This document shows, one piece after another, positions 1 through 8,370 of a stretch of DNA of 64,000 bases. How positions within the stretch are numbered: the stretch's first letter is position 1; every line of letters begins with the position of its first letter. Under the pieces are notes generated by a model. The model was not told the DNA's origin. It worked only from the letters and a program-made list of their open reading frames with translations, and did not search any database. The position numbers were made by a program, and so were the translations under genes. This DNA comes from Antarctobacter aquimaris (lineage in GTDB: Bacteria > Pseudomonadota > Alphaproteobacteria > Rhodobacterales > Rhodobacteraceae), in contig NZ_FXYF01000001.1 in NCBI RefSeq assembly GCF_900184945.1, positions 124,001-188,000 on the forward strand, given 5' to 3'.

Positions 1-518
1 TTGGTCATCGCGCGGGCATACAGCACCTGCAACTCGAACCGGCCCATGTCATGCAGCACCGCGCGGCCGCGCAGCTCCATCAGCACCGCCAGCGCCGGGA
101 TTTCCCACATCATCACCTCGGGCCACTTGCCCTCAAAGGTCAGCTCGTACTGATCGCCCACCCGCTCCAGGTGGTAGGCGGGCAGCCGCAGCGCCTCGAA
201 CCACTCCATGAAATCCGGGCGGAACATCTGGCGCTTGCCGTAAAACGTGTTGCCGCGCAGCCAGGTGCTTTCGCCCCGCGCCAAGGACAGCGAACGGATG
301 TGGTCCAGCTGCTCGCGCAGCTCGCCCTCGTCGATCAGCTGCGCCAGTGGCACCGACTTGGTCCGGTTGATCAGCGAAAACCGCACCTCGGTGTCCGGCT
401 TGTTGCGGAACACCGACTGGCACATCAGCAACTTGTAGAAATCCGTGTCGATCAGGGACCGGACGATCGGGTCGATCTTCCACTTGTGGTTCCAGACCCG
501 GGTGGCGATATCAACCAT
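1..518 (-). CDS. pncB: Nicotinate phosphoribosyltransferase, N-terminal part (cut by window edge)
   Basis: This enzyme joins nicotinate and PRPP to make nicotinate mononucleotide in the cytoplasmic NAD salvage (Preiss-Handler) pathway. The first 172 residues are present and the rest lies beyond base 1. Reading down from ATG at 518, the protein opens MVDIATRVWNHKWKIDPIV and continues with SLIDTDFYKLLMCQ and later FEGKWPEVMMWEIPALAVL, which match the start of the PncB family. A GGAG ribosome site sits just upstream of this ATG. pncA lies 49 bases upstream on the same strand, so the two salvage genes probably form a pncA-pncB operon, pncA making the nicotinate that PncB uses. Family assignment is from recognised sequence; no truncation is seen inside the visible part. 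Confidence 0.93.
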   Translation of the reverse strand, partial: MVDIATRVWNHKWKIDPIVRSLIDTDFYKLLMCQSVFRNKPDTEVRFSLINRTKSVPLAQLIDEGELREQLDHIRSLSLARGESTWLRGNTFYGKRQMFRPDFMEWFEALRLPAYHLERVGDQYELTFEGKWPEVMMWEIPALAVLMELRGRAVLHDMGRFELQVLYARAMT

Positions 519-567
519 GGGGGTACTCCGTCCGTTCGGCAGTCAGGTGTAACCGCAGGCGTGTCGC

Positions 568-1161
568 TCAGGCAAGCGTGACGCCCGCAGCAGCCATCCC
601 GTCCCGCGCCGCCGCCAGCGAGCCGTTCAGGTCGATCGCCCGGCACAGCTCCTGCCGCACGGTCACGTTGAAGCCCAGCTTCGCCGCATCCACCGCCGAG
701 AAGTTCACGCAGTAATCCGTCGCCAGCCCCACCAGCGTCAGCCGGTCGATCCCGCGCGTGCGCAGGTAGCCCTCCAGCCCGGTCGGGGTCTGATGGTCAT
801 TCTCGAAGAAGGCGGAATAGCTGTCGATTTGCGGGCGAAAGCCCTTGCGGATGATCAGCTCGGCCCGGTCGACCTCCAGGTCGGGGTGGAATTGCGCGCC
901 CGGGGAGCCCTGCACGCAATGATCCGGCCACAGCACCTGCGGGCCATACGGCATCTCGATCAGCTCGAACGGCGCCTTGCCCGCGTGCTGCGAGGCAAAG
1001 GACGAATGCCCCGCCGGGTGCCAGTCCTGCGTCAGCACCACCGCGTCCACCTCGGCCATCAGCGCGTTGATCGGCTGGACGATCTCGTCGCCGCCCGCCA
1101 CGGCCAGCGCGCCGCCGGGGCAGAAATCGGTCTGGACATCGATCACGATGAGGGCGTGCAT
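568..1161 (-). CDS. pncA: Nicotinamidase (bifunctional nicotinamidase/pyrazinamidase type)
   Basis: Hydrolyses nicotinamide to nicotinate and ammonia in NAD salvage. The 197-residue protein has the full family length (about 190-215). The catalytic triad is visible: Asp8 in IDVQTDF, Lys106 in IIRKGF and Cys151 in LATDYCVNFSA. Metal ligands are Asp46 and His48 in TQDWHPAGH, and His81 in WPDHC. It is the first gene of a likely pncA-pncB operon and is divergent from an Hsp70-like gene across about 110 bases. No NrtR-like palindrome was noticed upstream, although NrtR regulators control such genes in other bacteria. Confidence 0.95.
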   Translation of the reverse strand: MHALIVIDVQTDFCPGGALAVAGGDEIVQPINALMAEVDAVVLTQDWHPAGHSSFASQHAGKAPFELIEMPYGPQVLWPDHCVQGSPGAQFHPDLEVDRAELIIRKGFRPQIDSYSAFFENDHQTPTGLEGYLRTRGIDRLTLVGLATDYCVNFSAVDAAKLGFNVTVRQELCRAIDLNGSLAAARDGMAAAGVTLA

Positions 1162-1271
1162 CGGTACTCTCCCTGTGGTTTGCGCCGCAGCATAGGCGCG
1201 CGATCCGGGAATTGAAATGCTGCGCTGCGGCTGCTAGGCGTCGCGGCTTTCCGGGACAGGGAGTCGCGATC

Positions 1272-2489
1272 ATGGCACGGCTTGGCGTCGATTTCGGCAC
1301 CTCCAACACGGGCGCGGCGGTCATGGCCGCCGGGCGCCCCTACGCGATCCCGCTTGAGCCGGGCATGGCCACCCTGCCCACCGCCGTCTTTGTCGATTTC
1401 GCCGAGCGGCAAACGCTCTATGGCAGCGCGGCGGCGCGGGCGATGATGGAGGGCGCCGAAGGCCGCTTCATGCGCGCGTTGAAAAGCATCCTGGGCACTC
1501 CGCTGGCCCGCGAACCGCGCCGCCTGCTGAACGAACGGCTGACCCTGATCGAGGTCATCGCCCGCTTTCTGATCGAGATCCGGGCCCGCGCCGAGGCGCA
1601 CACCGGCCTGCGATTCGACAGTGCGCTGTCCGGCCGCCCGGTGCGCTTTCATTCCGCCTCGGCCGAACGCGACGCCCAGGCGCTGGAGGACCTGGCCGAG
1701 GCCTACCGCCTCGCCGGGTTCAAAAGCGTCGATTTCCTGCCCGAGCCGGAGGCCGCGGCGTTGGCGGTCGATGGCGCGGGCCGCATGCTGATCGTCGACA
1801 TCGGCGGCGGCACCTCGGATTTCACCCTCTGTGAGCGGCAGGATGGCACCACGCAGGTGTTGGCCAGCGGCGGCATCCGGCTGGGCGGGACTGACTTCGA
1901 CAAGGCGCTGAGCCTCGCCCATGCCATGCCGCTGCTGGGCTACGGCGCGCAGATCGGCGCGGAACTGGGCTCAAAGACCCACGCCGCGCCGCGCGCCCTG
2001 TTCCACGACCTGGCCAGCTGGGAAAAGATCCCCTTCGTCTACGACGCCGCCCTGCTGCGCGAGGTGCAGCGCTGGATCCGCCTCGCGCCGCAGCCACGCC
2101 TGTTCGAACGGCTGGCCTCGGTGCTGGAATCGCACCTGGGCCACGACATCGCCTACGCGGTCGAGGCCGCCAAGATCGCCGCCAACGACGACGCGGCGGG
2201 CGAAATCGCGCTGCGCGTGGTCGAACGGGGCCTGTCCGTGCCGCTGTCCCGCGCCCTGCTGGACTCGGCACTGGACGGCTTTGGCGCCGAGATCGCGACC
2301 TGTGCGCTGGACACCGTTGCCGCCGCCGGCGTTGCCCCGGCCAGCGTCGACCAGGTGGTCTATGTCGGCGGCTCCAGCCTGCTGGGCGGGGTCCGTCAGG
2401 CGATGACCCGCGCGCTGCCGCAGGCCGCGCCGGTGGACACCGAGGTGTTTACCGCCGTGGTGCACGGCCTGGCGATTGCGGCAGAATAG
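1272..2489 (+). CDS. Hsp70 family protein (YegD-like, short DnaK relative)
   Basis: A 405-residue actin-fold ATPase of the Hsp70 superfamily. The phosphate-1 motif is near the N-terminus (VDFGTSNTGAAV), phosphate-2 near residue 178 (IVDIGGGTSDF) and the adenosine motif near residue 369 (VYVGGSSLLGG). The protein ends after the nucleotide-binding domain and lacks the DnaK peptide-binding beta domain and lid, as in YegD. Its cellular substrate is unknown. The start was placed at ATG 1272 because an AGGGAG site lies 9-10 bases upstream and family similarity begins there; an in-frame codon 60 bases earlier has no such support. It is divergent from pncA and followed 40 bases later by trhO. Confidence 0.88.
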   Translation: MARLGVDFGTSNTGAAVMAAGRPYAIPLEPGMATLPTAVFVDFAERQTLYGSAAARAMMEGAEGRFMRALKSILGTPLAREPRRLLNERLTLIEVIARFLIEIRARAEAHTGLRFDSALSGRPVRFHSASAERDAQALEDLAEAYRLAGFKSVDFLPEPEAAALAVDGAGRMLIVDIGGGTSDFTLCERQDGTTQVLASGGIRLGGTDFDKALSLAHAMPLLGYGAQIGAELGSKTHAAPRALFHDLASWEKIPFVYDAALLREVQRWIRLAPQPRLFERLASVLESHLGHDIAYAVEAAKIAANDDAAGEIALRVVERGLSVPLSRALLDSALDGFGAEIATCALDTVAAAGVAPASVDQVVYVGGSSLLGGVRQAMTRALPQAAPVDTEVFTAVVHGLAIAAE

Positions 2490-2529
2490 CAGGTTGCCCG
2501 GGGCGCGCGCGGGTCGTATCGCATCCTCC

Positions 2530-3450
2530 ATGTTCACCGTCTGCGCGCTCTACCACTTCACCCGCTTCGCCGATCCCGCCGCCCTGCGCGGGCCGCTGCT
2601 GGACCTCTGCCGGGACGAAAAGATCACCGGCACCCTGCTGCTGGCCTCTGAGGGGATCAACGGCACCGTGGCTGGCCCGGCGCCGGGCATCGACCGGCTG
2701 CTGGCGCATCTGCGCGCCCTGCCCGGCTGCGCCGATCTCGAATGGAAGCTGTCGACCGCCGCCGACCGCCCCTTTGCCCGCATGAAGGTACGGCTGAAAA
2801 AGGAGATCGTGACCATGGGTTTGCCCGACGTGGACCCGCGCGCCCGCGTCGGCCACTACGTCGCGCCGCAGGACTGGAACGCGCTGATCCGCGCGCCCGA
2901 CGTGGCGGTGATCGACACCCGCAACGACTACGAGGTCGCCATCGGCACCTTCGAGGGCGCGGTGGACCCTGGCACCGCCAGCTTTCGCGACTTTCCCGCC
3001 TGGTGGGAGGCCAACAAGGCCCGCTTTCACAACAAGCGCATCGCCATGTTCTGCACCGGCGGCATCCGCTGCGAGAAGTCGACCAACTGGCTGCTGTCGC
3101 AGGGCGTCGAAGAGGTCTACCACCTCAAGGGCGGCATCCTGAAATACCTCGAGGAAGTGCCCGAGGCGGACAGCACCTGGCAGGGCGAATGCTTTGTCTT
3201 CGACGGGCGCGTATCGGTCGGCCACGGCCTGCGAGAGGGGCCGCATGACCTCTGCCACGCCTGCCGCCGCCCGATCCTGCCCAAGGACCGCGCCCGACCG
3301 GAGTACGAACATGGCGTCTCCTGCCACCATTGCCTGACCGAGACCTCGGACGACGACAAGGCGTGCTTTCGCGAACGGCAGCGGCAGATCGCGCTGGCCC
3401 GCGCGCGCGGCGAACGCCACCTGCACGCCGACATCCTCGACGAGGATTGA
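2530..3450 (+). CDS. trhO: tRNA uridine-34 hydroxylase (TrhO/YceA, rhodanese domain)
   Basis: Family members make 5-hydroxyuridine at tRNA position 34 in an oxygen-dependent reaction. The 306-residue protein has an N-terminal acylphosphatase-like domain (about 1-95, with ASEGINGT at 39-46) and a rhodanese domain (about 112-210). The catalytic loop MFCTGGIRCEKS contains Cys175 and Cys181. A Cys-rich C-terminal segment follows (CHACRRPI, SCHHC), which is usual for the family and could bind metal. ATG 2530 is chosen because MFTVCALYHF is the conserved start. It lies between the Hsp70-like gene and galM on the same strand with short gaps. Confidence 0.92.
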   Translation: MFTVCALYHFTRFADPAALRGPLLDLCRDEKITGTLLLASEGINGTVAGPAPGIDRLLAHLRALPGCADLEWKLSTAADRPFARMKVRLKKEIVTMGLPDVDPRARVGHYVAPQDWNALIRAPDVAVIDTRNDYEVAIGTFEGAVDPGTASFRDFPAWWEANKARFHNKRIAMFCTGGIRCEKSTNWLLSQGVEEVYHLKGGILKYLEEVPEADSTWQGECFVFDGRVSVGHGLREGPHDLCHACRRPILPKDRARPEYEHGVSCHHCLTETSDDDKACFRERQRQIALARARGERHLHADILDED

Positions 3451-3508
3451 CGCTGTGTCGCCCGCGCCCGCTCTGCTAAGGATCGGGACAGTCCAGCAGG
3501 GGGCCGCC

Positions 3509-4462
3509 ATGACCGACACCATCACCTCCCACGTCCTTGCCGACGGCGACACCGCCGTCACCGTGCTGTCCCTGGGCTGCGCGGTGCAGGACTGGCAGGT
3601 GGCCGGGCGGCGCGTGGTGCTGGGCTACGATGACCCCGAGGCCTACCGCGACAACCCTCGCTCCATGGGCATCGTCGTCGGCCGCGTCGCCAATCGCACC
3701 GCGCAGGGGCGCTTCACGCTGGATGGCACGGACTGGCAATTGCCAGTCGGCCCCGGCGGGCATCACCTGCACGGGGGGCCGAACGGACTGGGCAAACGCA
3801 ACTGGGCGCTGACCCCCGACGGGCCCCGCGGCGCGGTGCTGCGTCTGTCCTCGCCGCACTTGGACCAGGGGTATCCCGGCGCGGTGGACTTTGAGGTGCG
3901 CCTCACGCTGGACGGCAGCGCCCTGACCTGGGAGATGACCGCCCGCCCCGACCGGCCGACCCCGGTGAACCTGGCGCAGCACCTCTATTTCAACCTCGCC
4001 GGGGCGGGCACGGTGCGCGATCATGTCCTGCGGCTGAACGCCTCCCGCTACACCCCCGCCGGCCCGGACCTTGTGCCCACGGGCGAGGTGCTGCCGGTGA
4101 CGGGCAGCCGCTACGATTTCCTTGCCGCGCGCTCCCTGGCCGAGGCTGACCCGCAGGGCGCCGGCTATGATCTGAACTTCGCGCTGGACGGCGGCACTGG
4201 CCCGGCCGCCGAACTGGTGGCGCCCGATGGCATGACCCTGCGCCTCTGGACCGACCAGCCCGGCCTGCAACTCTATACCTCCACGTCGCTCGCGCCGTTT
4301 GCGCAGCCCTGGCCCGGCGTGGCGCACGGCCCCTGGGGCGGCATCTGCCTCGAGGCGCAGGGCTTTCCCAACGCGTTGAACACGCCGGGCTTTCCCCCGA
4401 TCGTCGTGACGCCGGACACCCCCTACCGCCAGGTGACGACCATCGATATCGCGCCGCGCTGA
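3509..4462 (+). CDS. galM: Aldose 1-epimerase (galactose mutarotase family)
   Basis: Interconverts alpha and beta anomers of aldoses such as galactose or glucose in the cytoplasm. The 317-residue protein has the family landmarks in order: NRTAQGRF near residue 68, HLHGGPNG near 88, the catalytic-histidine region NLAQHLYFNLAG near 170 and the catalytic glutamate in ICLEAQGFPNALN near 290. The start at ATG 3509 follows a purine-rich AGGGGG stretch. It converges with the fliP operon, whose last gene ends 11 bases away, leaving no room for a long shared terminator. No other galactose genes are in the window, so the true sugar is not shown. Confidence 0.9.
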   Translation: MTDTITSHVLADGDTAVTVLSLGCAVQDWQVAGRRVVLGYDDPEAYRDNPRSMGIVVGRVANRTAQGRFTLDGTDWQLPVGPGGHHLHGGPNGLGKRNWALTPDGPRGAVLRLSSPHLDQGYPGAVDFEVRLTLDGSALTWEMTARPDRPTPVNLAQHLYFNLAGAGTVRDHVLRLNASRYTPAGPDLVPTGEVLPVTGSRYDFLAARSLAEADPQGAGYDLNFALDGGTGPAAELVAPDGMTLRLWTDQPGLQLYTSTSLAPFAQPWPGVAHGPWGGICLEAQGFPNALNTPGFPPIVVTPDTPYRQVTTIDIAPR

Positions 4463-4473
4463 GGCCGCGACGG

Positions 4474-5199
4474 TCAGAAATACCCCCGCACCAGGCTGCC
4501 GGCCAGCAGCGACCAGCCGTCAGCCACCACGAAGAACGCCAGCTTGAACGGCAATGAGACGATCGCCGGCGGCACCATCATCATGCCCATCGACATCAGG
4601 ATCGCCGCCACCACCAGGTCGATGATCAGGAACGGCAGGAAGATCAGGAATCCGACCTGGAAGGCCCGCGCGACCTCGGACAGCATGAAGCTGGGCACCA
4701 GCACCGACAGCGGCGCCTCGGGCGACAGTTCGGTTCCCGCCGCGTCGGGCCGCAGGTCGGCCATGGCGCGGTAGGTGTCCGGGTCGACCCGCCCCACCAT
4801 GAAGCCGCGGAACGGCTCGATGGTCAGCACGGCGGCTTCCTCGACCTCGATCTGCTCGTCCAGCAGCGGCTGCACGCCGTTGGTCCAGGCCTCGGTGAAC
4901 ACCGGCTCCATGACGAAGTAGGTCAGGAACAGCGCCAGGCTGACGATCAGCATGTTGGGCGGCGATTGCTGCAGGCCCACCGCCTGCCGCAGGATCGCCA
5001 GCACGGTGACCATGAAGGGAAAGCAGGTCACCATGATCGCGATGCCCGGCGCCAGGCTGAGCAGGGTGATCGCCAGGATCAGCTGGATCGAGGTGGCCGA
5101 GATCGACCCGCCCTCGCCCAGGTCGATGGCGATGGACTGCGCCGCCGCCACACCCGGCAGCAGCAGGCACAGCCCCAGCATCGTCAGGAAAAGGCGCAT
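4474..5199 (-). CDS. fliP: Flagellar type III export gate protein FliP
   Basis: FliP forms the core of the FliP-FliQ-FliR export gate in the flagellar basal body. The 241-residue product has a cleavable signal peptide (MRLFLTMLGLCLLLPGVAAAQ), the conserved block SPPNMLIVSLALFLT near residue 79, and C-terminal membrane helices with FLIIDLVVAAILMSMGMMMVPP near residue 188, a family signature. Length is normal (about 245). It is the last gene of the minus-strand cluster fliF-fliH-fliN-fliP, starting 3 bases after fliN, so it is almost certainly co-transcribed. fliQ and fliR are not adjacent. Confidence 0.97.
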   Translation of the reverse strand: MRLFLTMLGLCLLLPGVAAAQSIAIDLGEGGSISATSIQLILAITLLSLAPGIAIMVTCFPFMVTVLAILRQAVGLQQSPPNMLIVSLALFLTYFVMEPVFTEAWTNGVQPLLDEQIEVEEAAVLTIEPFRGFMVGRVDPDTYRAMADLRPDAAGTELSPEAPLSVLVPSFMLSEVARAFQVGFLIFLPFLIIDLVVAAILMSMGMMMVPPAIVSLPFKLAFFVVADGWSLLAGSLVRGYF

Positions 5200-5202
5200 C
5201 GC

Positions 5203-5490
5203 TCAGACCGGCGAACGCAGGTCGAGCACCTCGGTGATGCGCACCGCCAGCTGCCCCGATCCTTCGCCCTCGATGACCTCCAGCACGCCGATGCCGATCA
5301 GCTTTTCGCCGACGAACAGCTCGACCGGGTCGTCCAGCTGCTTGTCCAGCGCCAGAACCGAGCCTTCGCTCAGTTGCAGCAGCTCCCGCACCAGCGGGCG
5401 GGCCCGGCCGACCGAGACGGTGATCTCGATCGGGACCGAGGTGAAAGCCGTGCCCGCGTCGCCGCGGGGGGCGGATTGCGCGCTATCCAT
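5203..5490 (-). CDS. fliN: Flagellar motor switch protein FliN (SpoA domain)
   Basis: FliN is part of the cytoplasmic C-ring that controls rotation and docks export substrates. The 95-residue protein is almost only a SpoA/SurfaceAntigen-type domain (about 15-92), with PIEITVSVGRARPLVRELLQL followed by LDKQLDDPVELFVGEKLIGIGVLEVI. The short Ala/Gly-rich N-terminus lacks the longer acidic tail of enteric FliN. Its start overlaps the end of the upstream fliH-like gene by 8 bases, indicating coupled translation. Confidence 0.93.
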   Translation of the reverse strand: MDSAQSAPRGDAGTAFTSVPIEITVSVGRARPLVRELLQLSEGSVLALDKQLDDPVELFVGEKLIGIGVLEVIEGEGSGQLAVRITEVLDLRSPV

Positions 5491-6112
5491 GGGTCATCTT
5501 CCTCCGGTTGTCATGGGCAAAGCCCTCCACGGCCTCGGCCACGGAGGCGATCAGGTCGCTCAGGTCGATCTGGCGTTCGGTCTCGCCGAAACGGATGTCG
5601 GCCTGCTCCTCGGCCAGCGTGTCGTCGGGCACCAGCTGGATGGGAAAGGCGAAATCGCTCTTCAGCAGCGGCGTCACCGCCTCCACCCGGGTCGGCGCCA
5701 CGGCGATCACCACCTCCATCTGGCCGATCTCGCGGCTCATCGCCTTGAGCTGGTCGACGATGTGATGGCCCAGGGTTTCCCGCGCGAGCGCCGGCATCAG
5801 CGCGTTCACCATCTCGTTCAGCAGCGGGGTCACCGCGTTCATCACCTGGGTGTAGGCCTCGTGGTAGGTAAAGCTGAGGTCCTGCAAATGTTGACCGAAG
5901 GCGCTCGAGATCCGGGTCCGGTCGTCGGACTGCGACTTGACCGAATCGTCCCAGCCGGCGCGATAGCCCTTTTCAAAGGCTTCCAGCTTCTTGCCTTCCA
6001 GGTCGGCCTCGTTGAAGGCGGGTTGCTGCGGCGCGGCCTCGGCCCGCGTGGCAGATCCCCGGGCCAGGGGCGCGCCGCCGAAATCCTCCAGCAGGTCCTG
6101 CAGCGCGCTCAT
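5483..6112 (-). CDS. fliH: FliH-like flagellar export regulator
   Basis: A 209-residue cytoplasmic protein in the position of FliH, the dimeric stator that binds the FliI ATPase and the C-ring. Sequence conservation is modest, as usual for FliH. Visible features are an N-terminal Ala/Pro-rich part, the region FEKGYRAGWDDSVK (about 46-60), a predicted coiled-coil middle and a C-terminal domain containing LVPDDTLAEEQADIRFGETERQIDL (about 160-185) that resembles the FliH/YscL type. It overlaps fliF by 4 bases (ATGA) and fliN by 8, so all three are translationally coupled. The assignment leans on context; fliI is not in the window. Confidence 0.75.
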   Translation of the reverse strand: MSALQDLLEDFGGAPLARGSATRAEAAPQQPAFNEADLEGKKLEAFEKGYRAGWDDSVKSQSDDRTRISSAFGQHLQDLSFTYHEAYTQVMNAVTPLLNEMVNALMPALARETLGHHIVDQLKAMSREIGQMEVVIAVAPTRVEAVTPLLKSDFAFPIQLVPDDTLAEEQADIRFGETERQIDLSDLIASVAEAVEGFAHDNRRKMTHG

Positions 6113-7731
6113 CGGGCGTCTTCCTTGTCTTCCTCGAGCCAGCTGCGCAGGATCTCCACGGTCTCGGTCTTGCGCGCCTCGATCAGGTTGCGCAGCCGTT
6201 CGACCGGGTCCTCCTCGGGCGGGGCGTCGAAGTCGACCATGCCCATGCCGCCGAAATCGGCGTTGTTGGCCAGCACCGGCAGGTTGTCGAACCGGTCGTC
6301 GTCCTCGTCGATCTCGCCGTCCAGCACCGGGCCGTCCGCGCGCGGCGACGGCAGGGCGCCGGCACTGGCCAGGCTGCCGGCCGACCCGCCGCGCGCCAGG
6401 ATCGGGCGCAGCACGAACAGGCCGAGGATCAGCGCCACCACCGCCAGCACCGCCATCTGGATCAGCCGCATGGTGTCGATCGACCCGGCAAAGATCGAGG
6501 GTTCGATCGGTCCGGTGCCCAGCCCCTCGGGCCGCTCGAACGGCAGCGAGCGCAGGGTGATCTGGTCGCCGCGGGCCTCGTCGTAGCCCACCGCCGAGGC
6601 GACCAGCTCGCGCAGCGCCTCCAGCTCGGTGGCTTCGAGCGGGACGAACTGCTGGCTGCCGTCGGCCGCCGCCTGGTAGGTGCCGTTGACCAGCACTGCC
6701 ACGGTCAGCCGCTTGATCGCGCCCGGCTGGCGGGTGATCTCGCGCGTGGTCTCGGACACCTCATAGTTGACCCGCTCGCGCGTCTCGGCCTTGGCGGAGG
6801 AGGATTGGTCCGGCCCGCCGCCGGCCGCGCCATCGGGCAGGTTCGAGGCCACGGTGACATCGCCGCCGCCGCCGACATTCTCCGAGGTGTCGGTCCGTTC
6901 CTCGGTGTCGGTGGAGATCACCACGCGGCTTTCCGGGTCAAAGCTGCGTTCGCGAATCAGCTCGCTCTCGGTGACGGTGTCGACGCTGACCTCGACCACC
7001 GCGTTGCCCGCGCCGACGCGCGCCTCCATCAGGCGCTGCACCCGGTCGCGCAGAAGGGCGGCCTTGTCGTCGGCGGTGGGGCCTGCGCCGTTTTCGTCCT
7101 CGGCGCCGATCAGCCCGGCCTTGCCGTCGATCACGGCGACGTTCTCGGGCACCAGGCCCGGCACGGCGGAGGCGACGAGGTACTTCAGCGCCCGCGCCTG
7201 CACCGCGTTGATCGCGGCGCCCGTCGTGGTGATCGAGATCGAGGCGGTCGGCGTCACGTCGCGCTGAAAGGGATTCGCGCTGGAATTCGCGATGTGCACG
7301 CGGGCGCCGGTGAACTGCGGATTCGCCACGATCGTGCGCGCCAGCTCGCCCTCCTTGGCGCGCCAGTAGGCGGCGTCGAACATCTGGCTGGTGGTGCCGA
7401 ATCCCGACAGCCCGTCCAGCAGCTCGTAGCCCTGGCCGCCGTTTGCCGGCAGCCCCTCGCTGGCAAGGGTGAGTCGCAGCGTGTCGCGCTGCGCCTCGGG
7501 CACGAAGATCGCGCCGCCGCGCACGTCATAGGTGACGCCGCGCGCCTCCAGCGCCTTGACCACGTCGCCGGCGGCGCCGTTTTCCAGCCCCGCATAGAGA
7601 AGGACCTGGTTGGGGGCCGACGCAAGCCGTGTCAGGCCCAGGACGGCGAGCATGACCGCAAGGGTTGCACCGACGACGATCATCCTCTGCCGCCCGCCAA
7701 GGGCATTCCAGACCGAGAGTAGCTGCTGCAA
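6109..7731 (-). CDS. fliF: Flagellar MS-ring protein FliF
   Basis: FliF builds the membrane MS-ring, the first structure of the flagellar basal body. The 540-residue protein has a first membrane helix near residues 17-40, ring-building motifs around LYAGLENGAAGDVVKALEARG and GARVHIA, a long disordered periplasmic loop (Gly-rich near residue 290) and a second helix near 425-447, followed by the FliG-binding C-terminal tail. The start is set at TTG 7731, because it has an AGCGGAGG site 6 bases upstream and gives the usual MQQLLSVWNALGG opening; the 21-codon extension has no ribosome site. Transcription probably starts in the fliF/fliL gap, where a CtrA-like site lies at 7788. Confidence 0.96.
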   Translation of the reverse strand: MQQLLSVWNALGGRQRMIVVGATLAVMLAVLGLTRLASAPNQVLLYAGLENGAAGDVVKALEARGVTYDVRGGAIFVPEAQRDTLRLTLASEGLPANGGQGYELLDGLSGFGTTSQMFDAAYWRAKEGELARTIVANPQFTGARVHIANSSANPFQRDVTPTASISITTTGAAINAVQARALKYLVASAVPGLVPENVAVIDGKAGLIGAEDENGAGPTADDKAALLRDRVQRLMEARVGAGNAVVEVSVDTVTESELIRERSFDPESRVVISTDTEERTDTSENVGGGGDVTVASNLPDGAAGGGPDQSSSAKAETRERVNYEVSETTREITRQPGAIKRLTVAVLVNGTYQAAADGSQQFVPLEATELEALRELVASAVGYDEARGDQITLRSLPFERPEGLGTGPIEPSIFAGSIDTMRLIQMAVLAVVALILGLFVLRPILARGGSAGSLASAGALPSPRADGPVLDGEIDEDDDRFDNLPVLANNADFGGMGMVDFDAPPEEDPVERLRNLIEARKTETVEILRSWLEEDKEDAR

Positions 7732-7787
7732 GACGAACCTCCGCTCCAAACATTCTGTTCGGTTGGTCGGAGGTTGACCCAATCGCC

Positions 7788-7802
7788 TTAACAATCAGTT
7801 AG
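7788..7802. promoter_or_regulatory. CtrA-type binding site between fliF and fliL
   Basis: The sequence reads TTAA-N7-TTAG, one base from the CtrA consensus TTAA-N7-TTAA. It sits between the divergent fliF (start 7731) and fliL (start 7847) operons, where a shared site would control both. CtrA is known to control flagellar genes in Rhodobacterales. Binding is inferred, not shown. Confidence 0.55.
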
Positions 7803-7846
7803 CCCATTTTTCCTATAACGGTTTCACGTCAAGAAAGAGGTTAGGA

Positions 7847-8359
7847 ATGTCTGACACCACCGTGGATGCCGACGAACCCGCCGAAAAGAAACCGTCGAAG
7901 CTGCCTCTCGTCATCGGTCTTGTGCTGGCGCTCGCGGGCGGGGGCGGTGGATTCTACGCCGTGCAGTCCGGCCTGATCGGCGGGTCCGGGGCCGCCCCGG
8001 ACGCGGCGCAGGCGGACACCGGGCACGGCGATCCGCACGTGGCGACCAAGGCGCTGCCCGACGTGACATTCATCGAGGTGCCGCCGCTGACGATCTCGCT
8101 GGGGCCGGGCGCGCAGGCGCAACACCTGCGCTTTCGCGCCAGTCTCGAGGTGCCGTCGGAATACCAGGCAGAGGTCGAAAGGATCCTGCCGCGCATCCAG
8201 GATGTGCTCAACAGCTACCTGCGCGCGCTAGAGGCCAAGGACATCGAGGCGCAGGGCGCGCTCATCCGGCTGCGCGGGCAGATGCTGCGCCGGGTCAAGC
8301 TGGTCGCCGGAGAGGGCCGCGTGCGCGACCTCCTGGTGCTGGAATTCGTATTGAACTGA
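7847..8359 (+). CDS. fliL: Flagellar basal-body-associated protein FliL
   Basis: FliL surrounds the stator in the inner membrane and supports torque. The 170-residue protein has a short cytoplasmic N-terminus, one membrane helix at about 19-40 (LPLVIGLVLALAGGGGGFYAV) and a periplasmic FliL domain ending with the conserved VRDLLVLEFVLN. An AGAGG site precedes ATG 7847. It opens the plus-strand flagellar group and is followed within about 11 bases by an unknown small gene and then a MotE-like gene. Confidence 0.94.
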   Translation: MSDTTVDADEPAEKKPSKLPLVIGLVLALAGGGGGFYAVQSGLIGGSGAAPDAAQADTGHGDPHVATKALPDVTFIEVPPLTISLGPGAQAQHLRFRASLEVPSEYQAEVERILPRIQDVLNSYLRALEAKDIEAQGALIRLRGQMLRRVKLVAGEGRVRDLLVLEFVLN

Positions 8360-8370
8360 GGGAGATGGCA

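Noticed and set aside
519-1271. NrtR-type operator before pncB or pncA
   Set aside because: No copy of the CAGTAATAACTG palindrome or a similar site was seen in these gaps, so linkage to the NrtR-like regulator at 53428 is not supported.
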